A DNA stretch of 64,000 bases from an uncultured Lachnospiraceae bacterium (GTDB lineage: Bacteria; Bacillota; Clostridia; Lachnospirales; Lachnospiraceae): contig CAJUNP010000008.1 in the NCBI GenBank assembly GCA_910587935.1, positions 27,401-91,400 on the forward strand, written 5' to 3'. Positions 7,648 through 16,278 of this stretch are shown piece after piece. How positions within the stretch are numbered: the stretch's first letter is position 1; each line of letters starts with the position of its first letter. Below the pieces are notes generated by a model. It ran no database searches, was not told where the DNA came from, and saw only the letters and a list, made by a program, of their open reading frames with translations. The position numbers and the translations under genes are program-made.

Positions 7648-8952
7648 ATGAAAAAGACATACGCGGAAAGAAACTTAAAATTTGAGACTTTACAGCTTCA
7701 TGTAGGACAGGAGCAGCCGGATCCGGTTACCGATTCCAGAGCGGTGCCTATATACCAGACTTCTTCTTACGTTTTTCACAACAGCGAACATGCACAGGCG
7801 CGGTTTAACCTGTCGGACGCCGGCAATATATATGGGAGACTGACGAATCCTACGGAAGATGTGTTTGAAAAAAGAATTGCGGTTTTGGAAGGCGGCGTTG
7901 CGGCGCTGGCGGTAGCATCCGGCGCAGCGGCAATTTCCTATACTTTTCAGAATTTGGCCCATGCAGGGGACCACATTGTGGCCGCAAAAAATATTTATGG
8001 CGGGACATATAATCTTCTGGCACATACCCTGCCGGAATACGGGATTCAAACGACCTTTGTAGATCCCTTTAAATACGAAGAAGTGGAAGCTGCGATTCAG
8101 GAAAATACAAAGGCGCTCCATATTGAAACCCTGGGTAATCCTAATTCGGATGTGGTAGATATTGAAAGGCTGGCGGCCATAGCCCATGCTCACAAAATCC
8201 CGCTGGTTGTAGACAATACATTTGCAACTCCTTATCTGGTCCGTCCCATGGAATACGGCGCCGATATCGTAGTACATTCCGCAACAAAATTTATCGGCGG
8301 ACACGGAACCACAATCGGTGGCGTTATAATTGACAGCGGCAGGTTTGACTGGGAAGCAAGCGGCAAATTTCCGGGTCTTACCGAACCCAATCCAAGCTAT
8401 CATGGAATCAGTTTCACAAAAGCCGTGGGTACGGCGGCCTTTGTAACCAGTATTCGTGCGATACTGCTCCGAGATACCGGCGCTACCCTTTCTCCTTTCC
8501 ATGCCTTCATTTTTCTTCAGGGATTGGAAACCTTGTCCCTGCGTGTGGAAAGGCATGTGGAAAATGCCTTGAAGGTTGTCAAATATCTGAACGGACACCC
8601 CCAGGTGGAAAAAGTAAACCACCCTTCTGTTTCCGCCGAGCCGGTACAACAGGAGCTTTATAAGAAATATTTCCCTAAGGGCGGCGGTTCCATCTTTACC
8701 TTTGAGATCAAAGGAGACGCCAGGAAAGCGCAGGAGTTTATTGACAATCTGGAATTATTCTCCCTGCTTGCAAACGTAGCGGACGTAAAATCTCTGGTGA
8801 TTCATCCGGCGTCCACGACTCATTCGCAGCTTAACGAGGCGGAACTGGCGGATCAGGGAATTAAGCCGAATACCATCCGTTTATCGATCGGCACGGAAAA
8901 TATTGACGATATTATTGAAGACCTGGATGAAGCGTTTAAAGCAGTAAAGTGA
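7648..8952 (+). CDS. metY: O-acetylhomoserine sulfhydrylase (aminocarboxypropyltransferase)
   Basis: A 434-residue PLP enzyme of the Cys/Met metabolism family that joins O-acetylhomoserine with sulfide (or methanethiol) to give homocysteine (or methionine) in the cytoplasm. Visible marks are the N-terminal ETLQLHVGQ and PIYQTSSYVF, GRLTNPT, VDNTFATPYLVRP, and SATKFIGGHG with the PLP lysine at residue 214. Its length and the FETLQLHVGQEQPDP start favour MetY over cystathionine gamma-synthase/lyase, which are near 380-400 residues. The ATG at 7648 has AAAGAGG 6 bases ahead; an in-frame TTG at 7642 is less likely. It has its own promoter after the LysR terminator. Confidence 0.93.
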   Translation: MKKTYAERNLKFETLQLHVGQEQPDPVTDSRAVPIYQTSSYVFHNSEHAQARFNLSDAGNIYGRLTNPTEDVFEKRIAVLEGGVAALAVASGAAAISYTFQNLAHAGDHIVAAKNIYGGTYNLLAHTLPEYGIQTTFVDPFKYEEVEAAIQENTKALHIETLGNPNSDVVDIERLAAIAHAHKIPLVVDNTFATPYLVRPMEYGADIVVHSATKFIGGHGTTIGGVIIDSGRFDWEASGKFPGLTEPNPSYHGISFTKAVGTAAFVTSIRAILLRDTGATLSPFHAFIFLQGLETLSLRVERHVENALKVVKYLNGHPQVEKVNHPSVSAEPVQQELYKKYFPKGGGSIFTFEIKGDARKAQEFIDNLELFSLLANVADVKSLVIHPASTTHSQLNEAELADQGIKPNTIRLSIGTENIDDIIEDLDEAFKAVK

Positions 8953-9056
8953 AACGGAATACAGGAAGACGGCTTTAGAAGCCAGTTGGGATTCAGAAAT
9001 GATTCCTTCGCTGATAAGTAGTTTTTTAGCTTGTCTTATGGCCTTTTGATTTTCTT

Positions 9057-9437
9057 TTAAAGGCTTAGGCATATCACAATGATGGCAACCAAAGAATCAA
9101 GCATAGTGTCTATATCATTGATCATAGATGTGATATAATCCAGATGTGCGCGAACGAGGTGCATACGGTATTTTTGGGAATCAGTCATCTGGTACCCTTC
9201 GATGGATTCAATGACACTGTCAGACTTCTGCTTTAGGAAACGGCAGGAAGTGAGATTGTAACGGTATCTTGTTAATTTACGCGGAATACGGATTGGCTTA
9301 CAGGGGATATAACTTCCGGGAACAAAATCTAATTGAAATAAATCCCCAATCCATTTGGAATCTTTTGTATCGTCTTTGCTACCTTTAACAGCTTTTACCC
9401 ATTTGGGATTAGCAGTGGTGATGTTGATATCATACAC
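9057..9437 (-). pseudogene. IS110 family transposase fragment
   Basis: A 126-residue frame containing YDINITTANPKWVKAVKG, then KDDTKDSKWIGDLF and FVPGSYIPC, followed by TRYRYNLTSCR. This is the N-terminal DEDD-RuvC region of IS110/IS1111 transposases, whose KxDxxDAxxIADLL-like block carries metal-binding acids. The upstream part with the first Asp is missing. After residue 65 it jumps to a coiled-coil-like stretch (IEGYQMTDSQKY) from further along such proteins, and the C-terminal Ser-containing transposase_20 domain is absent. So it has lost both ends and an internal piece, and cannot be active. Confidence 0.7.
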
Positions 9438-9481
9438 AGGTGGACCTGAAAAGGTTTACGAAGTTGGAATGACACAGATAC

Positions 9482-9874
9482 TTGAAAAAAAAGGTGCTTG
9501 CCCTGAAAGGATACCTGAATCATCTTAACAGAGACAGGAATAGCGTCCGGCTTATCATTGTCTGTGAGGATATCGAGGATTTCAAGCAGGCAAGCGCACT
9601 GGTCTGTACGGTTTTCACGGAAAATATGTTGCCTTGTGTTTATTACAATTCGGAGGGGGCTGTGAAAAGTGCTGGAAGCAGTCAGTTCACAGTGGGCATA
9701 TCCGTTTTTTTGAGGAGGGATGGAAATGTAGCCATTAATGAAACACTCGGGTCAGTTTCAGGCCAGCATATTTTTGTCTATTTTGAATATTTATATATTG
9801 TGATTTTTGACTCAAAGTTACTAATGCTTAATCATAAACACTCGTATTATATGAATATTAGGGCAATGTGGTAA
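9482..9874 (+). CDS. Unrecognised protein or gene fragment
   Basis: A 130-residue frame from a TTG beginning LKKKVLALKGYLNHLNRD, with LIIVCEDIEDFKQASALVCTVF. I do not recognise it. It starts right after a run of eight A, and another frame reads convincingly up to that run (EVGMTQILEKKG), so the true gene may begin further upstream and be frameshifted at the A-run. The last 35 residues are aromatic-rich and sit in AT-rich DNA, suggesting a deletion junction near the motif GSVSG. Probably a remnant. Confidence 0.3.
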   Translation: MKKKVLALKGYLNHLNRDRNSVRLIIVCEDIEDFKQASALVCTVFTENMLPCVYYNSEGAVKSAGSSQFTVGISVFLRRDGNVAINETLGSVSGQHIFVYFEYLYIVIFDSKLLMLNHKHSYYMNIRAMW

Positions 9875-9971
9875 AACAATACAAAGTCATCTGAAAAAGC
9901 ATAATATACGTATAAAACTCAGTGAGTCTTAGTAAGATTTTGCTTGCTATAAAAAGAGAGAATTCAGCAGG

Positions 9972-10306
9972 TGGAAGAAGAAATATGGTAAATATGATTT
10001 GCAGAACATTAATGATGGAAATTTTGGGGAAGAAATTCTAAGTAAAGAAGAATCTGGTGAAAAAAAGTTTTTAATGGGAGGGATATAGAGTCCAGGGATA
10101 GCCTAAAGGCATGCGAGTATTTACAGGAATCCATTAGTATTTATGGTGACATAATGGATTTGATAGATGAAAAGCGTCCCTACATAGTTAAAGCAAAATT
10201 TAAGTATAGAAAAGCGACTATTTTTAGTCAGTTATTGGGGTTTGGATTAGGAGTTATGGCCAGTATAGTTGCCAGTGTAATATGGAAATTTTTATTAAAG
10301 ATGTAA
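9972..10306 (+). pseudogene. Broken gene for a small membrane protein
   Basis: One frame reads KKKYGKYDLQNINDGNFGEE up to a TAG at about 10088. The adjacent frame then continues as SLKACEYLQESISIYGDIMD and ends in one strongly hydrophobic helix (LLGFGLGVMASIVASVIW) with a basic tail, stopping at 10306. The only Met giving an intact product is at 10154 (50 residues) and has no good ribosome site. A terminator follows directly, so the 3' end is that of a real gene. Function unknown. Confidence 0.4.
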
Positions 10307-10341
10307 AAGACTTCTTCTATTTTTAAGGGGAGGTCTTTTTA
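10305..10341 (+). terminator. Terminator of the broken membrane-protein gene
   Basis: AAAAGACTTC (10305-10314) pairs with GAGGTCTTTT (10330-10339) with one T-G wobble and runs into TTTTT. Confidence 0.7.
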
Positions 10342-10378
10342 AGAAAGCAGTGCTGCTATTTAATAACTTCTCGAAATC

Positions 10379-10567
10379 TCAAAGAATGGGATTCCAAAAG
10401 ATCTCATGAAGTTTAATCATGATTTTTGCTGCCGTCATCACATGATGCATCAGGAGGATGAAATTTTTGCATATCTGAAAGCCTTTCTCGATTCTGAATA
10501 TGAGCAGATGACGCTTACCTTGTGAATTAGGAAGGGTTCTTTGTATGTTATAATTTATATTTGTCAT
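10379..10567 (-). pseudogene. Possible transposase C-terminal remnant
   Basis: A 62-residue frame with KGFQICKNFILLMHHVMTAA and KLHEIFWNPIL. The pattern recalls the C-terminus of DDE transposases (helical, Lys/His-rich, ending in a short hydrophobic tail), but I cannot name the family. No start signal of its own is visible. Confidence 0.25.
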
Positions 10568-10627
10568 TCTAATCTTCTTATATTATAATTAAAAAATCCG
10601 ATACCTATCAAAAGAAAGGGCATAAGC

Positions 10628-12877
10628 ATGTTGTTCCCTAAAAGAAAACATTTACCCTTAAAAACCGTATATTATATTTCGTTTCTGTGTTTTATTGTGA
10701 TTCCGCTGCTGGTGGTTTTGCTTGTTTCGCTTCTGATTCTGAATCAGCAGTTTAAAAAGCAGGCTTTGGAAAATATCCGGCGCGCGCAGGATAACGTGGT
10801 AACGGAGCTGAAGTCGGATATTAATGTGATGTCCATGCGTCTGTTCCATATGATTTATACCAATAACAACGAAATTATGGAATATGCTGCAGGGACGGAT
10901 AATCCTAACGTAAATATCCGCTATGATTTTGAGCAGAAGCTGACACAGGCCGGCAATCTTGCTTTGGAGCCGGTAAAGGATATTATTTCCGTTGTTTTTT
11001 ACATGAAGAGCGGAAGAGAAACTTATTTCAAAAGTAATATCAAGCGTTCCGCGGAGGAAATAAAGGCGGCCCCATGGTATCAGGCGGCCCTGGAGACGCC
11101 TAATTCCGTCTGCGTCGGTTCCTGCCAGACCATGCAGGCCAACGATTTATATACGGGAGGCCGCAAAGATCTGCTGGTTCTGGTCTTTGCGCTTTCGCCG
11201 GATGTGACCACGGACCGATCCGGCACAATCGAGATGGTTACTTTCTGGCAGTACTGTCGGGCGGGAGACCGGATTCGGGAATACAATCAGAATTATAATA
11301 AAGGATTAAACCGGCTGGGAATTACCATAATTGTCAATGAAGAGGGAGAAACCGTGTTTGCCACGGAGGAAATCGATACCCGGGACGGCCGCTATGTATG
11401 TGTGGAGTCTCCGGTAGAACTGGTGGATTCGGTCTGGTACGTCAGGACCTACATAAAATCTTTTGAACTGACGGGGGATTTCCGAAGAGTGTCCGGGATG
11501 ATCCTGGCGACGGCGGTTCTGATCCTGTCCCTGGCGGCGGTCTATTCCGGATATTTCCTTCGAAAAATTGTAAAACCCATAGAAGAGATCAGCGGCGGTT
11601 TAAAGCAGGTGGAGGAGGGCAATCTTTCCGTTCACGTTGCGCCAAAAGGACAGTCTGAGATCCGCGGCATGATCCATCAGTTTAACGCCATGGTCCGCAG
11701 GCTGAGGGTATTAATTCAGGAATATGAAGAAAGAGTGCGCAGTGCGGAAATGACGTATGAGCAGTTTTTTCAGGCCCTGATAAAAAGAGAAATGACGCCG
11801 GAAGAGGCGCATGCTAGGGCCGGAGGTTTCTTCGCTGACAGGTACTGTCTTCTGGGACTCTGGGTGGATCATTATCCGGCGGGAGAGAGCGAAACGGTGT
11901 GCCTACGTCTTATAAAGAGCTTTGAACGCAATCCGAGATTTGCTTCGCGTTGTCTGGCGGCCATAGAAAAACCGGCCTTCATTTATATCTTCTATCGGAT
12001 TACGGAAACCGATTTTACGTCCAACATAGTAAAGATGACGGAAGAAATGCAAAGAGAGGCGACTAAGGAATTCGGCGTGGAATTATCTTTATGTATCGGA
12101 CAGGAAACAAACGGAGCCGCCGGTTTCGCGGCGCAGTCGGAGCTTGTGGAGCGCTATAGCTGCATCCGCTATCTGAAAGGAAGACATGCGGTAACGGATC
12201 TGAACCGGGAGTTTGCTTTTGCGGAAAAGGTTTTGCAAGCGTCGGGAGGGTACCGGGGACTTGCGGATGCGCTTTATATTGCCGATGAAAAGAATCTGCT
12301 GCAGGAAAGAGAGCGGTTTTTCAGTCTTCTTAACGGCGGGGAGCGGGAAGAGAATTTTCTCCAGGCGTACGCGGCGGTTCTTGCAATCGGGATGCGGTTT
12401 GACGCTGACCCCTGCGGCTTTACCGAAATCTTCGGGGATAAGTATAATTACATTGAAAAAATTGAACGGCTCGGGGATATCCGCGGTATAAAGCTGTGGC
12501 TGAACAATTATTTTGCCTGGATCATGGATTATTCCGCGGCGAAGCTGAACGCAGTGGAGACGGATGTTATTGTGAAAGCCAAACGGTATATGGCGGATCA
12601 CTATGAAGAAGCGGATTTATCCCTTCTACAGGTGGCAGAATACGTGGGATTAAATGAAAAATATTTTACCAACCGTTTTACGAAAGAAGCGGGAGAGAAC
12701 TTTTCCTCTTATCTTACCGGATTAAGGCTGCAGAAGGCGAAGGAACTTTTAAAAACCACGTCCTTTAAGATTTATGAAATTGCCGGGATGGCGGGTTACA
12801 GAAATGTGGAGCATTTTAACCGGACCTTCAAAAAACATATCGGAATCACACCGGCGCAGTTCAGAAAAACTATGTAA
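10628..12877 (+). CDS. Membrane-bound sensor with C-terminal AraC DNA-binding domain (YesS-like)
   Basis: A 749-residue one-component sensor. Membrane helix 1 is at about residues 15-38, followed by an extracytoplasmic ligand domain (about 40-285), helix 2 at 291-311 and a HAMP linker (about 312-364, with PIEEISGGLKQVEEGNL). A cytoplasmic middle region of about 250 residues follows, and a C-terminal pair of AraC helix-turn-helix motifs (about 650-749, with LLQVAEYVGLNEKYFTNRF and IAGMAGYRNVEHFNRTFKKH). The layout is that of Bacillus YesS-like regulators next to sugar ABC transporters. It precedes a binding protein and two permeases by about 190 bp, so it most likely activates that operon when an oligosaccharide binds outside the cell. 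No histidine kinase domain is present. Confidence 0.9.
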   Translation: MLFPKRKHLPLKTVYYISFLCFIVIPLLVVLLVSLLILNQQFKKQALENIRRAQDNVVTELKSDINVMSMRLFHMIYTNNNEIMEYAAGTDNPNVNIRYDFEQKLTQAGNLALEPVKDIISVVFYMKSGRETYFKSNIKRSAEEIKAAPWYQAALETPNSVCVGSCQTMQANDLYTGGRKDLLVLVFALSPDVTTDRSGTIEMVTFWQYCRAGDRIREYNQNYNKGLNRLGITIIVNEEGETVFATEEIDTRDGRYVCVESPVELVDSVWYVRTYIKSFELTGDFRRVSGMILATAVLILSLAAVYSGYFLRKIVKPIEEISGGLKQVEEGNLSVHVAPKGQSEIRGMIHQFNAMVRRLRVLIQEYEERVRSAEMTYEQFFQALIKREMTPEEAHARAGGFFADRYCLLGLWVDHYPAGESETVCLRLIKSFERNPRFASRCLAAIEKPAFIYIFYRITETDFTSNIVKMTEEMQREATKEFGVELSLCIGQETNGAAGFAAQSELVERYSCIRYLKGRHAVTDLNREFAFAEKVLQASGGYRGLADALYIADEKNLLQERERFFSLLNGGEREENFLQAYAAVLAIGMRFDADPCGFTEIFGDKYNYIEKIERLGDIRGIKLWLNNYFAWIMDYSAAKLNAVETDVIVKAKRYMADHYEEADLSLLQVAEYVGLNEKYFTNRFTKEAGENFSSYLTGLRLQKAKELLKTTSFKIYEIAGMAGYRNVEHFNRTFKKHIGITPAQFRKTM

Positions 12878-12891
12878 AAGCATAGTTTTTC
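12866..12891 (+). terminator. Terminator overlapping the stop codon
   Basis: AAAACTATG and CATAGTTTT flank TAAAAG, and the T-run follows. The TAA stop of the sensor gene (12875-12877) lies in the loop. Confidence 0.75.
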
Positions 12892-13066
12892 TTACTTTTC
12901 ATCAATATTTCTAACCATATATCAAAAATGGAAAAAGAAAACATCTGTAAAAAAATCAAGAAAAGTGAAAATATGAAATGGTGCGGACAGATTGATTTTT
13001 GCTATGCTGAGTCTACCAAAAATCAGCTGCCCGCCAGGGCGGCAAACATAAGGGAGGTATCGTTTT

Positions 13067-14431
13067 ATGAAACGAAAACTTATCGCAGCTTTGTTAACCT
13101 GTACACTTGCGGCGACTGCATTTATCGGATGCGGTTCCAAAGAAAAACCTTCGGCGCCCGTGAACGGGGGTACGCAGACAGAAAGCGGGGAAAATACGGA
13201 ACCTGCGGCTTCCGGTGAAGATTTAAGCGGAACGCTTACCTTTGCAATCTGGGACAACAACCTGAACGACTTCATTGAACAAAACGATATGGTAGGAAAG
13301 TTCCAGGAGAAATATCCAAATATAGAAATAGAAGTGGAAAAGATCAAAGACGATTCCGAATACTGGAACGCCATGAAGATGCGGGCGTCAGCCAACCAGC
13401 TTCCCGACGTTATGTTTAATAAGACCTTTACGCTGGCAAGGTTTAAGGATTATCTGGTAGATTTGTCCGGAACACAGGCATGCGCCAACAATGAACTGGC
13501 GGCAGGCTACGCAATCGACGAAAAGGTGCTCGGTATTCCCATGACATCCGGTTATGAATACGTATTTTACTGGAAGGATATGTTTGAGGAAGCAGGCGTT
13601 ACCGTTCCAACAACCTGGGGCGAGTTTGAAGAGACGGCAAAGAAGCTGCAGGATTATTATGGAAAAGACAATCCCGATTTTATGGCGATTGCCTGCGGAT
13701 TAAAGGATGAATGGCCGGATTATCCTTATATGGAGTTTATGCCGGCGCTGGAATCGGGAAACGGACAGAACTGGAATACCATGGCAGGACAGGACGCTCC
13801 TTTTGCGGAGGGAAGCGATATTTATAAAGCCTATCAGAAGGTAAACAGCCTTTTTACATCGGGCGTTCTTGGAAAAGACCCTCTGGGACTTGGAAACGAT
13901 CAGGTAACCTCACTTTTTGCTACGAAAAATGCGGCTATTCTTGCACTGGGCGACTGGGGACTGCAGAATATTCAGGGCGGCGCGGAGGATATTTCACAGT
14001 TGGGTACATTCTATCTTCCCACCAGAAATTCCGAGTCCGATCCTTACAACGTAATCGTACAGGGCGACTCCTTCATGGGCGTGACCACACACTCCAAAAA
14101 TCAGGATGCCGCAGTCGCTTTTGTTGAATGGTTTTATTCCGACGCGTGGTATCCGGATTATATCAACTATGTGACAAGCGCTTCCTCCATGACGAATTTC
14201 CCCAAGGATAAAGATCCCGTTCTTGCTGAGGCCGACGAGCTTTGCCCCGATAAGGTTCTGATTATGTATGACGGCGGCGGAGACGATTTCACCGCAATCC
14301 AGAATGAAACGACCTTTGACTATAAGAAGCTGGGCGCACAGATGATGACAGACGGGTTTGACTTGAACGCGGCGTTGTCCGAGCTGAATGAAAAGTGGGC
14401 GGCCGCAAGAGCAAAGCTTAAGATCCAGTAA
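13067..14431 (+). CDS. Sugar ABC transporter substrate-binding lipoprotein
   Basis: 454 residues. A lipoprotein signal peptide (MKRKLIAALLTCTLAATAFIG, with Cys22 in the lipobox FIGC) and a Ser/Glu/Gly linker are followed by a family 1 extracellular solute-binding fold: GTLTFAIWDNN near residue 50, EKYPNIEIEVEKI near 80, GIPMTSGYEYVFYWKDMF near 155. It captures an oligosaccharide outside the membrane and hands it to the two permeases downstream. RBS GGGAGGT lies 9 bases before the ATG. A stable hairpin right after the gene probably keeps its transcript more abundant than the permease part. The ligand is unknown; the beta-galactosidase downstream suggests a galactoside. Confidence 0.94.
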   Translation: MKRKLIAALLTCTLAATAFIGCGSKEKPSAPVNGGTQTESGENTEPAASGEDLSGTLTFAIWDNNLNDFIEQNDMVGKFQEKYPNIEIEVEKIKDDSEYWNAMKMRASANQLPDVMFNKTFTLARFKDYLVDLSGTQACANNELAAGYAIDEKVLGIPMTSGYEYVFYWKDMFEEAGVTVPTTWGEFEETAKKLQDYYGKDNPDFMAIACGLKDEWPDYPYMEFMPALESGNGQNWNTMAGQDAPFAEGSDIYKAYQKVNSLFTSGVLGKDPLGLGNDQVTSLFATKNAAILALGDWGLQNIQGGAEDISQLGTFYLPTRNSESDPYNVIVQGDSFMGVTTHSKNQDAAVAFVEWFYSDAWYPDYINYVTSASSMTNFPKDKDPVLAEADELCPDKVLIMYDGGGDDFTAIQNETTFDYKKLGAQMMTDGFDLNAALSELNEKWAAARAKLKIQ

Positions 14432-14460
14432 ACTGTAAAATTTGTCAGGCATAAAAATAA

Positions 14461-14487
14461 GAGGGCTGCGAAGGTTTTGCAGCCCTC
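14461..14487 (+). promoter_or_regulatory. Intra-operon hairpin between binding protein and permease
   Basis: A perfect 9-bp stem, GAGGGCTGC (14461-14469) with GCAGCCCTC (14479-14487), sits 29 bases after the binding-protein stop and 19 before the permease start. No T-run follows, so it is better read as an mRNA-stabilising or attenuating hairpin than as a full terminator. Confidence 0.7.
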
Positions 14488-14506
14488 AGACATTACAGGA
14501 GGGTCT

Positions 14507-15397
14507 ATGAGTAAATTAAGCAAAAAAAGAAAACAGTTCATATTCATTTCACTCCTTGTACCGGTATTGCTCTTAATTGCGTTCGTAGTGTTTCCCGCTG
14601 TCGATTTATTTCGGATGAGCTTTACCGACTGGGACGGATATTCTCCAAGCAGTAATTTTATCTGGCTGGAAAACTATGCGGCCATGTTTAAAAACAAGGA
14701 TTTATGGCTTTCATTGAAAAACAACGCCGTTTACTTTGTAATTCATTTGTTTATGATTCTGGTGGAACTGGCTTTTGCCGTACTGCTGACAAGTAAGCTT
14801 CGGGCCGCGAAATTTTATAAAACCATGGTGTTTATGCCCTACATTATAAACGGCGTGGCGATTTCCTACGCATTTTCCTATTTCTTTTCACCGGTAAACG
14901 GAGCCTTTAACTCCATTTTGGAGGCGCTTCATATGGAGAGCTTTATACGCAACTGGCTGTCCGATGAGAAAATCGTCAATTTCGTGCTGGCCTTTGTTTC
15001 TCTGTGGCGTTTCAGCGGCTATCACATTATTCTCTTTATGGCGGCGCTGCAGTCCATCCCGCAGGATGTGGAGGAAGCGGCCAGGGTAGACGGGGCCAAT
15101 GCATGGCAGTTGTTCCGCTACGTACAGATTCCGGCGATTATGCTGATGGTGGACTTTGTCTTGTTTGACAATATCCGCGGCGCATTGCAGGTGTTCGATA
15201 TTCCCTTTGTTATGACGGCGGGCGGACCTGGTTATGCATCCTCAACCTTTACTCTCTATACGATCAAGACCGCCTTTACCTTCTCCAATTTCGGCCTTGC
15301 GTCAACGATGGCCGTGGCGATCATGGTAATGATTGTGGTAATATATGTGATTCAGAACAAGCTGATCCACGGTCTGATTTTAAAGGACAGGAGGTAG
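14507..15397 (+). CDS. Sugar ABC transporter permease (MalF/UgpA type)
   Basis: 296 residues with six predicted membrane helices: the first at about 14-35 (LLVPVLLLIAFVVFPAVDLF), the others between 70 and 290. The EAA-like cytoplasmic loop reads EEAARVDGANAWQLFRYVQIP near residue 200, the contact site for the ATPase. The start at 14507 is set by ACAGGAGGG 5 bases ahead; an in-frame extension to 14477 runs back into the hairpin. It pairs with the next permease. No ATPase gene is in the locus, so a shared MsmX-like ATPase elsewhere is expected. Confidence 0.94.
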   Translation: MSKLSKKRKQFIFISLLVPVLLLIAFVVFPAVDLFRMSFTDWDGYSPSSNFIWLENYAAMFKNKDLWLSLKNNAVYFVIHLFMILVELAFAVLLTSKLRAAKFYKTMVFMPYIINGVAISYAFSYFFSPVNGAFNSILEALHMESFIRNWLSDEKIVNFVLAFVSLWRFSGYHIILFMAALQSIPQDVEEAARVDGANAWQLFRYVQIPAIMLMVDFVLFDNIRGALQVFDIPFVMTAGGPGYASSTFTLYTIKTAFTFSNFGLASTMAVAIMVMIVVIYVIQNKLIHGLILKDRR

Positions 15398-15401
15398 CGG
15401 C

Positions 15402-16235
15402 ATGACAAGAAAAATAATTAACCAGACGCTCAAGCAGATCCTTTGTATCTGCATGGTAGTGATCGTCATTCTTCCGATTCTGCTGACACTGTTTGCGGCA
15501 CTTAAGACAAAGGGAGATATGGCTACGACTTCACCGCTGCTGCTTCCGGCATGGAACCGGATAACCCTTGAAAATTTTAAGGAAGTGCTGACCGATAAAT
15601 ATTTGCTTCTGGGATTTAAAAACACGGGCATTATCATGGTGATATCCCTGGTATTCAACGTAATGTTCGGAACCATTACCGCATTCATCATAGAACGGTT
15701 CCAGTTTAAAGGCAAAAAAATTGTGGTGGGCCTGTTTTTTATCGGTATGCTGATTCCCACTTTCGTAACGGAGATTGCAAGGTTCCAGATTATACAGGGA
15801 CTTCATCTGTATAATACGCTGGGGGCGCCCATTATCATCTATGTGGCGTCGGATCTGATGCAGCTTTACATTTACCGGCAGTTTATTTCGGGACTTTCCG
15901 TGGCGCTTGATGAAGCCGCGCTTTTGGACGGCTGCTCCTATTTCGGACTGTTTGCGCGGATTATATTCCCGCTTTTAAAGCCTGCTACGGCGACCGTGTG
16001 CATTATCAAGGCTATCAATATCATTAACGACATGTACATTCCTTATCTGTATATGCCTAAAAATAAATTAAGAACTCTGACCACCTTCCTGATGAATTAT
16101 GCAAATGCGCAGCAGGGGTCTTGGCAGAGTCTGGCCGCAGGTATTATAATCATTATGGTGCCTACCATTGTGATTTATGTATTTTTCCAGAAATATATTC
16201 TTGCCGGGGTGGCGGCAGGCGCAGTAAAAGAATGA
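15402..16235 (+). CDS. Sugar ABC transporter permease (MalG/UgpE type)
   Basis: 277 residues, six predicted membrane helices beginning at about 14-33 (CICMVVIVILPILLTLFAAL). The EAA loop reads DEAALLDGCSYFGLFARIIFP near residue 170. The gene starts 4 bases after the previous permease stops, with GGAGG 7 bases ahead of its ATG, so the two should be translated together and form the heterodimeric channel. The gene ends 43 bp before lacL. Confidence 0.94.
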   Translation: MTRKIINQTLKQILCICMVVIVILPILLTLFAALKTKGDMATTSPLLLPAWNRITLENFKEVLTDKYLLLGFKNTGIIMVISLVFNVMFGTITAFIIERFQFKGKKIVVGLFFIGMLIPTFVTEIARFQIIQGLHLYNTLGAPIIIYVASDLMQLYIYRQFISGLSVALDEAALLDGCSYFGLFARIIFPLLKPATATVCIIKAINIINDMYIPYLYMPKNKLRTLTTFLMNYANAQQGSWQSLAAGIIIIMVPTIVIYVFFQKYILAGVAAGAVKE

Positions 16236-16278
16236 TGTCCGGTGCGGACGATGTATCAGCGGAAAGGAAAAGCATATC

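Larger units (their letters stand above)
8953..10627. other. Decayed accessory region between metY and the sugar locus
   Basis: About 1.7 kb with no intact recognisable gene. It holds an IS110-type fragment on the minus strand, an unplaceable 130-residue frame, a broken small membrane-protein gene with its terminator, and a short transposase-like minus-strand frame. Base composition becomes clearly AT-richer after about 9780. Confidence 0.6.

Noticed and set aside
8881..9072. 63-codon minus-strand frame after metY
   Set aside because: It overlaps the metY 3' end, has no ribosome site and shows no recognisable family; it may be trailing remnant sequence but cannot be supported as a gene.
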